A DNA stretch of 64,000 bases from JAWKUK01 sp041398605 (GTDB taxonomy: Bacteria; Planctomycetota; UBA1135; GCA-002686595). The translations under genes were made by a program, and so were the position numbers. Below the pieces are notes generated by a model. The model was given only the letters and a program-made list of their open reading frames with translations, searched no databases and was not told where the DNA came from. Positions 58,050-64,000 of this stretch are shown here, piece by piece; within the stretch, counting starts at the first letter, position 1; each line of letters opens with the position of its first letter. The stretch spans positions 1-64,000 of the forward strand of contig JAWKUK010000003.1 of assembly GCA_041398605.1 (NCBI GenBank). The letters run 5' to 3'.

Positions 58050-59197
58050 CGGAGGAGCGCGCCTTTCTGGTAGACGCCCGTGCGCCCTGGTTCGATCTGT
58101 CCTTCGCGGTCCCAATAGGTCCACGGGCCCTCTTGCTCGCCCTTTTCGTAGCGACCCACCGCGCGCTGTTTCCCGCTCGGGTGCCACTCCGAATAGTCTC
58201 CGTCGAGGGCGCCGGCGACGTAGGTCATCTCGAACGCGCGCTGGCCGTTCTTGTGGAACCCTTGCCAGAACCCGTCGGGGACGCCCGCGACGTAGCGCCC
58301 GACCGCTTGGCGCTGCCCGCCCGGGTGCCAGACGACCCACTCGCCTTCTTTGACCCCGGCGGCGTAGGTGCCGCGCGACTTGGGGTCGCCCTCGCCGTCG
58401 TACTCCGTCCAGACGCCGTCGCGCTTGCCTGCGACGTAAGCGCCCTCCTCGAGCGGCCGGCCCTCGGCGCTCCAGCGCCGTGACTCGCCGTCACGCAGCC
58501 CCGCGGCGTAGTAGGTCGACGAGGCCATCACGCCCGAAGGGTAGAAGCGCTCGAGCAAGCCGTCGCGGCGACCGCCGCTCCAGGTGATGCGTGACTCCAA
58601 GTTGCCGTCGGGGAACCACGCGAGCCACAGCCCGTCGCGTTGGCCTGCGACGTAGTTGCCGCCCTCGGCGCGGTTCCCGAGCTCATCGAAGAAGAGCCAC
58701 GGGCCGGTGCGCTGGTAGGCGTGGTACGCGCCGCGATAGGCCGGCACGCCGTTCTCGCCGAAGCCGATCCAGAGGCCTTCGCGTCGCCCGCCAAGCAGGT
58801 AGCCGCGCCGCGCTTCCCCGCCGCCAGCGTGGTGAAAGACGGTCCACTCTCCCCCCTCGACGGCGGGCGCGGTCTCGGGCGGCAACGTCACGCCAGCGAG
58901 GGGGTCCGGGCGCTCCACTTCGACCCCAGGGGGCGCGGTTGCGCCCGCGCCACGCGCGCTGCCCTGGCGCCGTTGGCCCCCCGGCCGCGCCCCCCCGCCA
59001 GAGCGCGCGCCGTCAGGGCGCTGCCGCCGGGCGCCGCCCGGCTGCGGGTCCTGGGTCGCCCCAGGTGCGCTTTGGGCAGCGGGCGTCGACTGGGTCGCAG
59101 TCGCTGCCACGCCAGGGAGGGATGCCACGCCAGGGGTGGCCGCGGCGAATGAGAGCGCGAGGGAGAGGGTCCAGGGCAGCATGGGGTGTTCGATCAT
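58046..59197 (-). CDS. Secreted MORN/YwqK-type repeat protein
   Basis: 383 residues. A signal peptide (PMLPWTLSLALSFAAATPGVAS) is followed by a Pro/Gly/Arg-rich linker (to about 90) and then about ten repeats of roughly 23 residues with the pattern GxYxxGxRxGxWxxWxxxG, for example GNYVAGQRDGLWLAWFPDG and GTYAAGVKEGEWVVWHPGG. These are MORN-like repeats; in automatic annotation they are often called YwqK-type antitoxins, though there is no toxin gene here. Starts at 59197 (overlapping the upstream stop, ATGA) or 59182. It is the middle gene of a three-gene coupled operon. Confidence 0.85.
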   Translation of the reverse strand: MIEHPMLPWTLSLALSFAAATPGVASLPGVAATATQSTPAAQSAPGATQDPQPGGARRQRPDGARSGGGARPGGQRRQGSARGAGATAPPGVEVERPDPLAGVTLPPETAPAVEGGEWTVFHHAGGGEARRGYLLGGRREGLWIGFGENGVPAYRGAYHAYQRTGPWLFFDELGNRAEGGNYVAGQRDGLWLAWFPDGNLESRITWSGGRRDGLLERFYPSGVMASSTYYAAGLRDGESRRWSAEGRPLEEGAYVAGKRDGVWTEYDGEGDPKSRGTYAAGVKEGEWVVWHPGGQRQAVGRYVAGVPDGFWQGFHKNGQRAFEMTYVAGALDGDYSEWHPSGKQRAVGRYEKGEQEGPWTYWDREGQIEPGRTGVYQKGALLR

Positions 59198-60357
59198 GGG
59201 CCGACGCGGTGGTCCGCTTCGTACGTACCGCTCCAGCGATCGTTGACGCTGCCATCGGGGGACCAGTAGGTCCAGGCTCCGACCCGGGCGCCGTCGAGCA
59301 GCGCGCCCTCACTCTGGGGGCGCCCGTCCGGGTACCAGGAGCGGGTCATCCCCGAGGCGACGTCTGCGACGAAGGTCTTCTCCAGCGCGAGGGGGCCCTC
59401 CGGGCTCCAGGTGCGCTGCAGGCCCTCGCGCTTGCCAGCGACGTAGGTCTCCTCGAGCAGCAGCCCTTGCCCGTCCTCGCGCGCAGTGCGCCAGACGCCG
59501 ACGCGGGCCCCGCGGTCGTACTCACCGAAGTCACGGAGCGCGCCTGAGGCAACGTAGTGATCCGCCCATTTGCCGTGGAGCACGCCTTCGACGTAGTTGG
59601 CCTCGAGGAGGGGCATGCCGCTCCGACTGAAGCGCCGTAGGGCTCCGTGTGGCACGCCGAGGTGGAACGCGGCGGACTCTTCGAGTTGGCCGTCACCGAA
59701 CCATGTTTGGTGGAGACCGTCCTTCTCGCCGCCGACGTAGACCCCCTCTTCGATGCACTTGCCCTGGCGCGAGAACCTGCGCCACAGGCCTTCCCGGGCG
59801 CCAGCGATGTAGGCGCCTTCCTCCCGGGGCTGGCCGTTGGGCCACCACGAGCGGTACGTGCCGTCGAGCTGACCTTCGAGCCAATGCTCGACGCGTGCAG
59901 CGAAGCCGCCCTCGTAGTAGCGCCAATCGGGCCCATGTGAGACCGGCGGATGGTCCGCAGCGACGGTGCCAGAGGGGTCACCCATGACCGTGTGGATCCG
60001 CATCAAGCGCGTTCCAGACGGGTCGAACTCGCGCGCGATGGTGACAGGGTGGCCTGCGTACATCGCGAGCGGCGCCCATTCCGCAGGATCGCGGGGCCCG
60101 CGGCGGGCTTCGTCGATCTCGTACGTCACTTGCCTGGCCGGGCCGTCGGACACGACGGCGGTAGGCGCCTCGTTCACCTCGATCTGAACCTCGTCCGGCG
60201 CCGCCCCAGGGGGGCTCGACGGGTCCGGTGTGGGCCCGGGCCCGGGGGCGTGGGCGGGGTCGTGGGCGGGGGCGTGGGCGGGGTCGGAGCACGCGGCGAG
60301 GCCGAGCACGGCCATCGTGACGAGGAGGGCCTCCCATGCTGCTCGCGGCTTGCTCAC
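59194..60357 (-). CDS. MORN-repeat lipoprotein, first gene of the operon
   Basis: 387 residues. GTG 60357 begins a lipoprotein signal (LVTMAVLGLAACSD), after which comes an Ala/Pro/His-rich spacer with AHAPAHDPAHAPGPGP. About nine MORN-like repeats follow, such as GAYIAGAREGLWRRFSRQG and GVYVGGEKDGLHQTWFGDG. It should be anchored in a membrane by lipid, whereas the second gene encodes a soluble secreted form of the same repeat fold. The two may form a complex or recognise the same partner (inference). The adjacent 446-bp region upstream is shared with a divergent Fis-type regulator gene. Confidence 0.85.
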   Translation of the reverse strand: MSKPRAAWEALLVTMAVLGLAACSDPAHAPAHDPAHAPGPGPTPDPSSPPGAAPDEVQIEVNEAPTAVVSDGPARQVTYEIDEARRGPRDPAEWAPLAMYAGHPVTIAREFDPSGTRLMRIHTVMGDPSGTVAADHPPVSHGPDWRYYEGGFAARVEHWLEGQLDGTYRSWWPNGQPREEGAYIAGAREGLWRRFSRQGKCIEEGVYVGGEKDGLHQTWFGDGQLEESAAFHLGVPHGALRRFSRSGMPLLEANYVEGVLHGKWADHYVASGALRDFGEYDRGARVGVWRTAREDGQGLLLEETYVAGKREGLQRTWSPEGPLALEKTFVADVASGMTRSWYPDGRPQSEGALLDGARVGAWTYWSPDGSVNDRWSGTYEADHRVGP

Positions 60358-60803
60358 ACGCTGAGTGTCGACCGTGGCGGGCTCGAGATCCAGTCCTGTG
60401 CTCCGGCGGAGGGCCCCAATTCCGCGCCAGGGACGATGGGGACGCCCGGCGGGTCGAGCAGGCCGACGAGGCCCGCCCTGGTTCTCCCCGTTCCGACAGT
60501 GGATCTTCATGACCCGCCGGGCTCGTCCAGAGACGCGTGAGCCGAGCCTGAATGTTCCGAATCCTGCCGGGAATCCGAACGATTCACGTATCTGTTCGAG
60601 GCACCGCATCGCGCCGAACCCGTCGCGCCGGCGCCGCGTCGAGCACATGTCTGCGTTCGCCTGAGCTCCCATTCGGAGACCCGGAAAAAGTCTCCCGGCG
60701 AGAGTCTTCATTCCGGGGCAGCCAGGATCCGATCGGGCGTGTACGGCGCAGCCGTCCCCCACCCGGCTCTTGTAGAGCCTCCTAATCCCACTCACCTTCC
60801 CCA
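60358..60803. other. 446-bp divergent intergenic region without a convincing gene
   Basis: This gap separates the MORN lipoprotein and the Fis-type gene. It is lower in GC than its surroundings. It contains GGAGAC-N9-GTCTCC (60674-60695), a short palindrome GGCTC-N5-GAGCC (60765-60779), TAATCC just before the Fis-type gene, and repeated GAATCC. Open frames in it have no codon bias or domain that would support a protein. It probably holds both promoters and operators. Confidence 0.5.
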
Positions 60804-61298
60804 ATGAGCACTCCCGAGACCCCCCGTTTCGTCCTGTGCCTCGGCCTGTCCGACGTCGATCGCAGCCGCCTCTCTGAAGAGGCGCACCGATTCGGCTGGC
60901 AGGTCCGGTACGCCAGCGATGTCGAAGAGGCCCGCCAACGCACTGGCGAGCGCACACCCGACCTCGTCCTGTTCTCCTCGGCCAACGCAGGTGCGGCGGC
61001 CAATGAGCTGATCCGTCAGTGCACGGCGCGCACTCTGCAAGCGCTGCCGAACCCCGGTAGCACCAGCGTCACCCGTTCCGCGAACGAGGACGACGACGAA
61101 GGCACCGTCCTGCTCGAGCCGGGCTCCATCCTGCGCTTCGAGGACTACGAGCAGCAAATCCTCCGCCACGCGTTGCACACGACCGGCTGGAACGTCAAGC
61201 GCGCCGCGCAGCTCCTAGGGATCGGCCGTGCGACACTCTACCGCAAGATCGATCGCTATAAGCTCCGCGAGTTCCAACCGGACCGCAGTGCCGGCTGA
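60804..61298 (+). CDS. Fis-type helix-turn-helix regulator
   Basis: 164 residues. The C-terminal 50 residues form a Fis-type DNA-binding domain: QILRHALHTTGWNVKRAAQLLGIGRATLYRKIDRYKL. The N-terminal part (6-70) resembles a receiver-like alpha/beta fold (VLCLGLSDVDRSRLSEEAHRFGW, DLVLFSSANAG) but lacks the phosphorylatable aspartate cluster of CheY-like domains. Between them is an acidic linker (NEDDDEGT). There is no AAA+ domain, so it cannot itself act as a sigma-54 activator ATPase. It is divergent from the MORN operon and a natural candidate for regulating it. A strong hairpin follows at 61383. Confidence 0.85.
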   Translation: MSTPETPRFVLCLGLSDVDRSRLSEEAHRFGWQVRYASDVEEARQRTGERTPDLVLFSSANAGAAANELIRQCTARTLQALPNPGSTSVTRSANEDDDEGTVLLEPGSILRFEDYEQQILRHALHTTGWNVKRAAQLLGIGRATLYRKIDRYKLREFQPDRSAG

Positions 61299-61382
61299 GC
61301 TTCTGGGAAGGGGGCCACGTCCGCCTGCGGCGAGCGCTCGACCGAACCCGACCCAGTCGAGGCCATCCCCGGGCTGAGACGT

Positions 61383-61414
61383 GCGAGGGCCCCCGCGCTG
61401 CGAGGGGCCCTCGC
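61383..61414 (+). terminator. Strong hairpin terminator after the Fis-type gene
   Basis: GCGAGGGCCCC (61383-61393) pairs perfectly with GGGGCCCTCGC (61404-61414) over 11 bp with a 10-nt loop. It lies 85 bp after the stop. There is no U-tract. Confidence 0.6.
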
Positions 61415-61507
61415 TCACAGGCATGGCCGCCCGCGCGCCCCGCACGTCCGCGGGGACACCCCGCGCACGTCTCTGCCAGCGTAGACTCCTGCGCATCGCG
61501 AGCGAAT

Positions 61508-62950
61508 ATGCAGACCCCCCTTCGACAGTCAATCGACGTCCGCCGGGCCGCCGTCCGTCGCGTCCGCCTCGCCTGCGCCGCTCCGTTGGCGCTGATGGCC
61601 GCGGCGCATGCGACCGCCGGGGCGCAGCTCCCCGAACTCCCGGCGCCCGCCCCCCAGGAGCCCCAGGCCGGCCCCGCAGCGCGACCGGTGCCCTTCGTGG
61701 CCCTCGACATCGGCGACGCGCTCTCGCGCGCCGAGAACGAGCGCAAGATGCTGCTCGTCTTCTGGACCTCGGAGAGCTACCCAGACAGCGCGCGGATGCG
61801 CGCCACCACCTTCCAGGACGGCCAGCTCGCCGACTGGGTCGAGCGCAACGCGATCGCGATCGAGATCGATGGGCCGAAGACGCCGGCCGCGGTCGCCGCG
61901 TACAAGGCGCGCGCCTACCCGAGCGTCGACCTCTACGACCCGCTGCTCGGCTTGGGAGTTGAGCGGCTCGAGGGCTACTCGAGCGCGGACGACCTCCTCG
62001 CCTCATTCAGCGGCGCGCTCGTCGGCGGCGGCGTCGTGCCGAAGCCTGACGGCCAGGCGATCGAGGACCCGTACGCCTGGCTCGCGTACGCGAACTCCCA
62101 ATGGCGACTCGCAGACGGCGCGTCCGAGGCCGCGCGCGCCTATGCCTGGGCGTTGCGCAACGGCGACACCTATCGCCCCGGCTTCCGAGTGCGGTACTTC
62201 GAGTTCCTCATGCGCCGCCTCGCCTTCCTGAAGCCGAAGGCGATGGAGGCCCTGCGCGTCATGGACTACGAGCGCTCGTTCGTCGAGGGCAAGCTGCTGC
62301 GCGGCATCGTCGACGAGCGCACCGTGTACGAGCTCGTGCGGATCGATTGGTGGTTGCGCAAGGAGCACCGCACGCGGGAGACCTACGCGATGCTCGCCGG
62401 TCGCGGCGAAGCAGCCGAGCTGGCCCGTCAGCGGCTCTTTCGTTACGTCGTCAACGAGCTCGGTCGTTATGGCGAGGTCGACGCGGTCCTCGCCGGGCTC
62501 GGCGAAGGCGGGGCTGTCGGGTACGTCGCCGCGCGCTTGAAGCACATCGACGACAACCTCGCGCGCCAAGCCGCCGGCGAGAAGCTGCGCGACGAGGACC
62601 TCGACAGCCGCAGTGACGCGGTGCTCGCAGCGTCGTGGATCTACGACGCGCTGCTGTCGGCCGGCCGCGGCCGGGACGCGACGGAGCTGGTCGAGCTGAT
62701 CGCGCAGGCAGCCCCCTCCGGCCGCGCGTTCGCGTTGTTCGTCGAGCGCGCGCTGGCCCGCCAGCAACCAGAGGTCGCGCTCCACGTCGGCCAACGCGGG
62801 CTCGAGGTGGTCAACGGCCAACAAGGTGTGCGTCAGCTGCGCCGCGCCCTCGCCAAAATTCCAGGTTACATCCCGCCCCCGTCGGACGATTCGGAGGGCG
62901 ACGGAGACGGTAGCGGAGGCGGCGGCGACGATGGAGGCGCAGGCTCCTAA
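61508..62950 (+). CDS. Secreted thioredoxin-fold protein without the CxxC, helical C-terminus
   Basis: 480 residues. A signal peptide ends at AGA-QLPEL (about residue 39). The next domain has thioredoxin-like strand order, with MLLVFWTSESYPDSARM where thioredoxins have the FWAxWCxPC loop, and AYPSVDLYD where they have the cis-proline segment. Both cysteines are replaced, so it is not a disulfide oxidoreductase. Residues about 190-450 form TPR-like helical repeats, and the tail is Gly/Asp-rich (GDGDGSGGGGDD). A TAGACT element lies 20 nt before ATG 61508. Its stop overlaps the convergent molybdoenzyme gene by 4 bases. Confidence 0.78.
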   Translation: MQTPLRQSIDVRRAAVRRVRLACAAPLALMAAAHATAGAQLPELPAPAPQEPQAGPAARPVPFVALDIGDALSRAENERKMLLVFWTSESYPDSARMRATTFQDGQLADWVERNAIAIEIDGPKTPAAVAAYKARAYPSVDLYDPLLGLGVERLEGYSSADDLLASFSGALVGGGVVPKPDGQAIEDPYAWLAYANSQWRLADGASEAARAYAWALRNGDTYRPGFRVRYFEFLMRRLAFLKPKAMEALRVMDYERSFVEGKLLRGIVDERTVYELVRIDWWLRKEHRTRETYAMLAGRGEAAELARQRLFRYVVNELGRYGEVDAVLAGLGEGGAVGYVAARLKHIDDNLARQAAGEKLRDEDLDSRSDAVLAASWIYDALLSAGRGRDATELVELIAQAAPSGRAFALFVERALARQQPEVALHVGQRGLEVVNGQQGVRQLRRALAKIPGYIPPPSDDSEGDGDGSGGGGDDGGAGS

Positions 62951-63735
62951 GGCGCGCGGCGCGAGTAGCGGTCATTGAACCAGGGCTCCGCCGTATTCGA
63001 ATAGCCGCGGGTCTCCCAGAACCCGAGCCGCTCCTCGGGCAAGAGCGTGATGGCCCGCAGCCACTTCGTGCCCTTCCAAGCGTAGAGCCGCGGCACGATC
63101 ACGCGCACCGGGCCGCCATGTGCCCGCGTCAAGGGCTCCCCATCGGCCTCGACCACGAGCATGACGTCCTCCTCAGCGGCGCGCTCGAGCGGCAACGTCG
63201 TCGTGTAAGGCACGTCAGTGCCGGGCTGTCGGTCGTAGCCCGTGAACTCGACGAAGCGCGCCTCGTCCAGCGGCGCGACGTCGGCGAGCAGGTCGCGGAG
63301 GCGCACACCCGAGACGGACAGGTCCATGCGGCTCCAGGTGGTGACGCAATGGAAATCGACCTCGAGCTGCGTCCTCGGGAGCGCGAGCAGGTCGTCGTAG
63401 GTCAAGGTCCGCGGCGCGGCCACGGCGCCGCTCACCGCGAGCCTCCAGTCCGCGCGCGAGACCTCGGGTTGGTCGCCGAGGTCCAACACGGGCCAGTTCT
63501 CGACGGCCCGTTGCCCCGGGGGGAGCTGCGGCCGCCCGTGCCGATTGAGGGGCCCTGTGCCGCCCGGTGCGCGGCCCTCGAACGCGACATCGAAGACCCC
63601 CGGCGCGAGGCGCGCTTGGCGCTCGATGTAGCGCATGCGCGCGGCGACGACCTTCGACGCACCGGCGGCAGGTGTGTCCCCTGTGCTCGGCTCGGGTTTG
63701 GGCGGCTCGACGTTGCGCAGCGGGTCAGTGGTCAT
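62947..63735 (-). CDS. Sulfite-oxidase/MsrP-like molybdopterin oxidoreductase
   Basis: 262 residues. The Mo-cofactor domain shows WRLAVSGAVAAPRTLTYDDLLALPR, the molybdenum-ligating cysteine in VDFHCVTTWSR (Cys130), RFVEFTGYDRQPGTDVPYTTTL and HGGPVRVIVPRLYAWKGTKW. It has no Tat or Sec signal, so it is probably the cytoplasmic branch of sulfite-oxidase-like enzymes rather than periplasmic MsrP. There is no fused heme or dimerisation domain, as in short bacterial members. The substrate is unknown. The cofactor is likely supplied by the MoaA pathway. A longer start further upstream is possible but adds a low-complexity segment. Confidence 0.9.
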   Translation of the reverse strand: MTTDPLRNVEPPKPEPSTGDTPAAGASKVVAARMRYIERQARLAPGVFDVAFEGRAPGGTGPLNRHGRPQLPPGQRAVENWPVLDLGDQPEVSRADWRLAVSGAVAAPRTLTYDDLLALPRTQLEVDFHCVTTWSRMDLSVSGVRLRDLLADVAPLDEARFVEFTGYDRQPGTDVPYTTTLPLERAAEEDVMLVVEADGEPLTRAHGGPVRVIVPRLYAWKGTKWLRAITLLPEERLGFWETRGYSNTAEPWFNDRYSRRAP

Positions 63736-63868
63736 GGGGTGCTTGAGCGATGCCTCGGCGTCGGCGTCGGGTAGACTCGGTCGCCTGGCGCGCATTCTGC
63801 CACGCTGCGGGCGAGACGGGAGCGGCGGCCCCCGCCGCAGCGCTCGGAATGCGCGCGCTCTGCGCCCC

Positions 63869-64000
63869 GTGAACGAACTCCGCACCAATCCACCACCCGG
63901 CGACGGTCCGTTGCCGCGGGCCATCCCAGCGCTCGTGCTCCTCGGCGTGGTGCTGCGGCTGATCCTAGTCGTGCTCTCGGGGCGCTCGGAGCTCCAGTCC
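63869..64000 (+). CDS. N-terminus of a membrane protein (3' end cut by window)
   Basis: GTG 63869 opens a frame that runs to the right edge (44 residues). After a polar, Pro-rich start comes a TM segment (AIPALVLLGVVLRLILVVLSG). The position of the TM just after the N-terminus and the RSEL that follows resemble GT-C type glycosyltransferases, but too little is visible to say. It is divergent from the sulfite-oxidase-like gene, with 133 bp between starts and a TAGACT hexamer at 63772-63777. Confidence 0.6.
   Translation, partial: MNELRTNPPPGDGPLPRAIPALVLLGVVLRLILVVLSGRSELQS

Noticed and set aside
58046..60357. YwqK-type toxin-antitoxin system
   Set aside because: The repeat proteins carry secretion signals and no toxin gene is adjacent, so the antitoxin label often given to such repeats does not fit.
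60365..60664. Possible small genes in the 446-bp gap
   Set aside because: No Shine-Dalgarno sequence, domain or convincing codon use; frames on both strands look random.
1..64000. tRNA, rRNA, CRISPR arrays, insertion sequences, prophage or attachment sites
   Set aside because: Looked for throughout; no conserved stem-loop tRNA, repeat-spacer array, transposase or integrase was seen.

Overview
The window is 64 kb of very GC-rich bacterial DNA, densely packed with protein genes. Many neighbouring genes are coupled by 4-base ATGA or GTGA overlaps. I see no rRNA, tRNA, CRISPR array, transposase or phage gene. The gene mix is typical of large, environmental, Planctomycetota-like or Myxococcota-like genomes: a CRTAC1/ASPIC-UnbV protein beside a multiheme cytochrome-TPR protein, MORN/YwqK-type secreted repeat proteins, a thioester alpha-2-macroglobulin with PbpC, and a MoxR/VWA pair. 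The -24/-12 promoter near 44.95 kb implies RpoN. The phylum is an inference and cannot be fixed from this sequence alone.

Layout. 0-6.2 kb: a glycogen synthase gene (glgA) set between three collinear ATP-grasp ligase paralogues and an S51/type-1 glutamine-amidotransferase-like gene cut by the left edge. 6.4-11 kb: membrane pentaheme cytochrome c with TPRs, overlapping a CRTAC1-type lipoprotein. 11-19 kb: pbpC and a bacterial alpha-2-macroglobulin, translationally coupled. 19-22 kb: VWA and MoxR-like AAA+ pair, divergent from moaA. 22.9-29.7 kb: GT39-TPR membrane protein, GH20 hexosaminidase, degenerate HupE/UreJ-like membrane protein, EAL-HDOD protein. 29.7-32.2 kb: lon. 32.4-37.2 kb: xanthine-dehydrogenase-family operon (2Fe-2S, Mo, FAD subunits plus a small Cys-rich protein and a DUF1326 protein); the 2Fe-2S gene carries a frameshift. 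37.4-44.8 kb: eight coupled genes that join a PhnD-C-E-E importer to two ABC-2-type ATPase/permease pairs. 45 kb: a small secreted protein behind a sigma-54-type promoter with an upstream perfect palindrome. 45.6-49 kb: GT-C glycosyltransferase, MoaD/ThiS-like protein and BNR-repeat protein. 49-56.7 kb: large unknown lipoprotein, EamA transporter, htpG, secreted matrixin-like protease. 56.8-60.4 kb: three-gene secreted MORN-repeat operon. 60.8-64 kb: Fis-type regulator, cysteine-less thioredoxin-like secreted protein, MsrP/sulfite-oxidase-like molybdoenzyme, and the first codons of a membrane protein.

How it fits together. Molybdenum cofactor use recurs: moaA makes the cofactor precursor and two separate molybdoenzymes could consume it. 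Envelope functions dominate the rest: peptidoglycan synthesis and protection (pbpC with A2M), lipoproteins, secreted repeats, two GT-C enzymes and several transporters.

The strongest candidates for undescribed systems are the glgA/ATP-grasp/S51 locus, the coupled MORN operon, the MoaD-like/BNR pair, and the sigma-54-controlled small secreted protein. Several genes without a clear Shine-Dalgarno sequence have a TANNNT-like hexamer about 6-10 nt before the start codon, which suggests short-leader transcripts.
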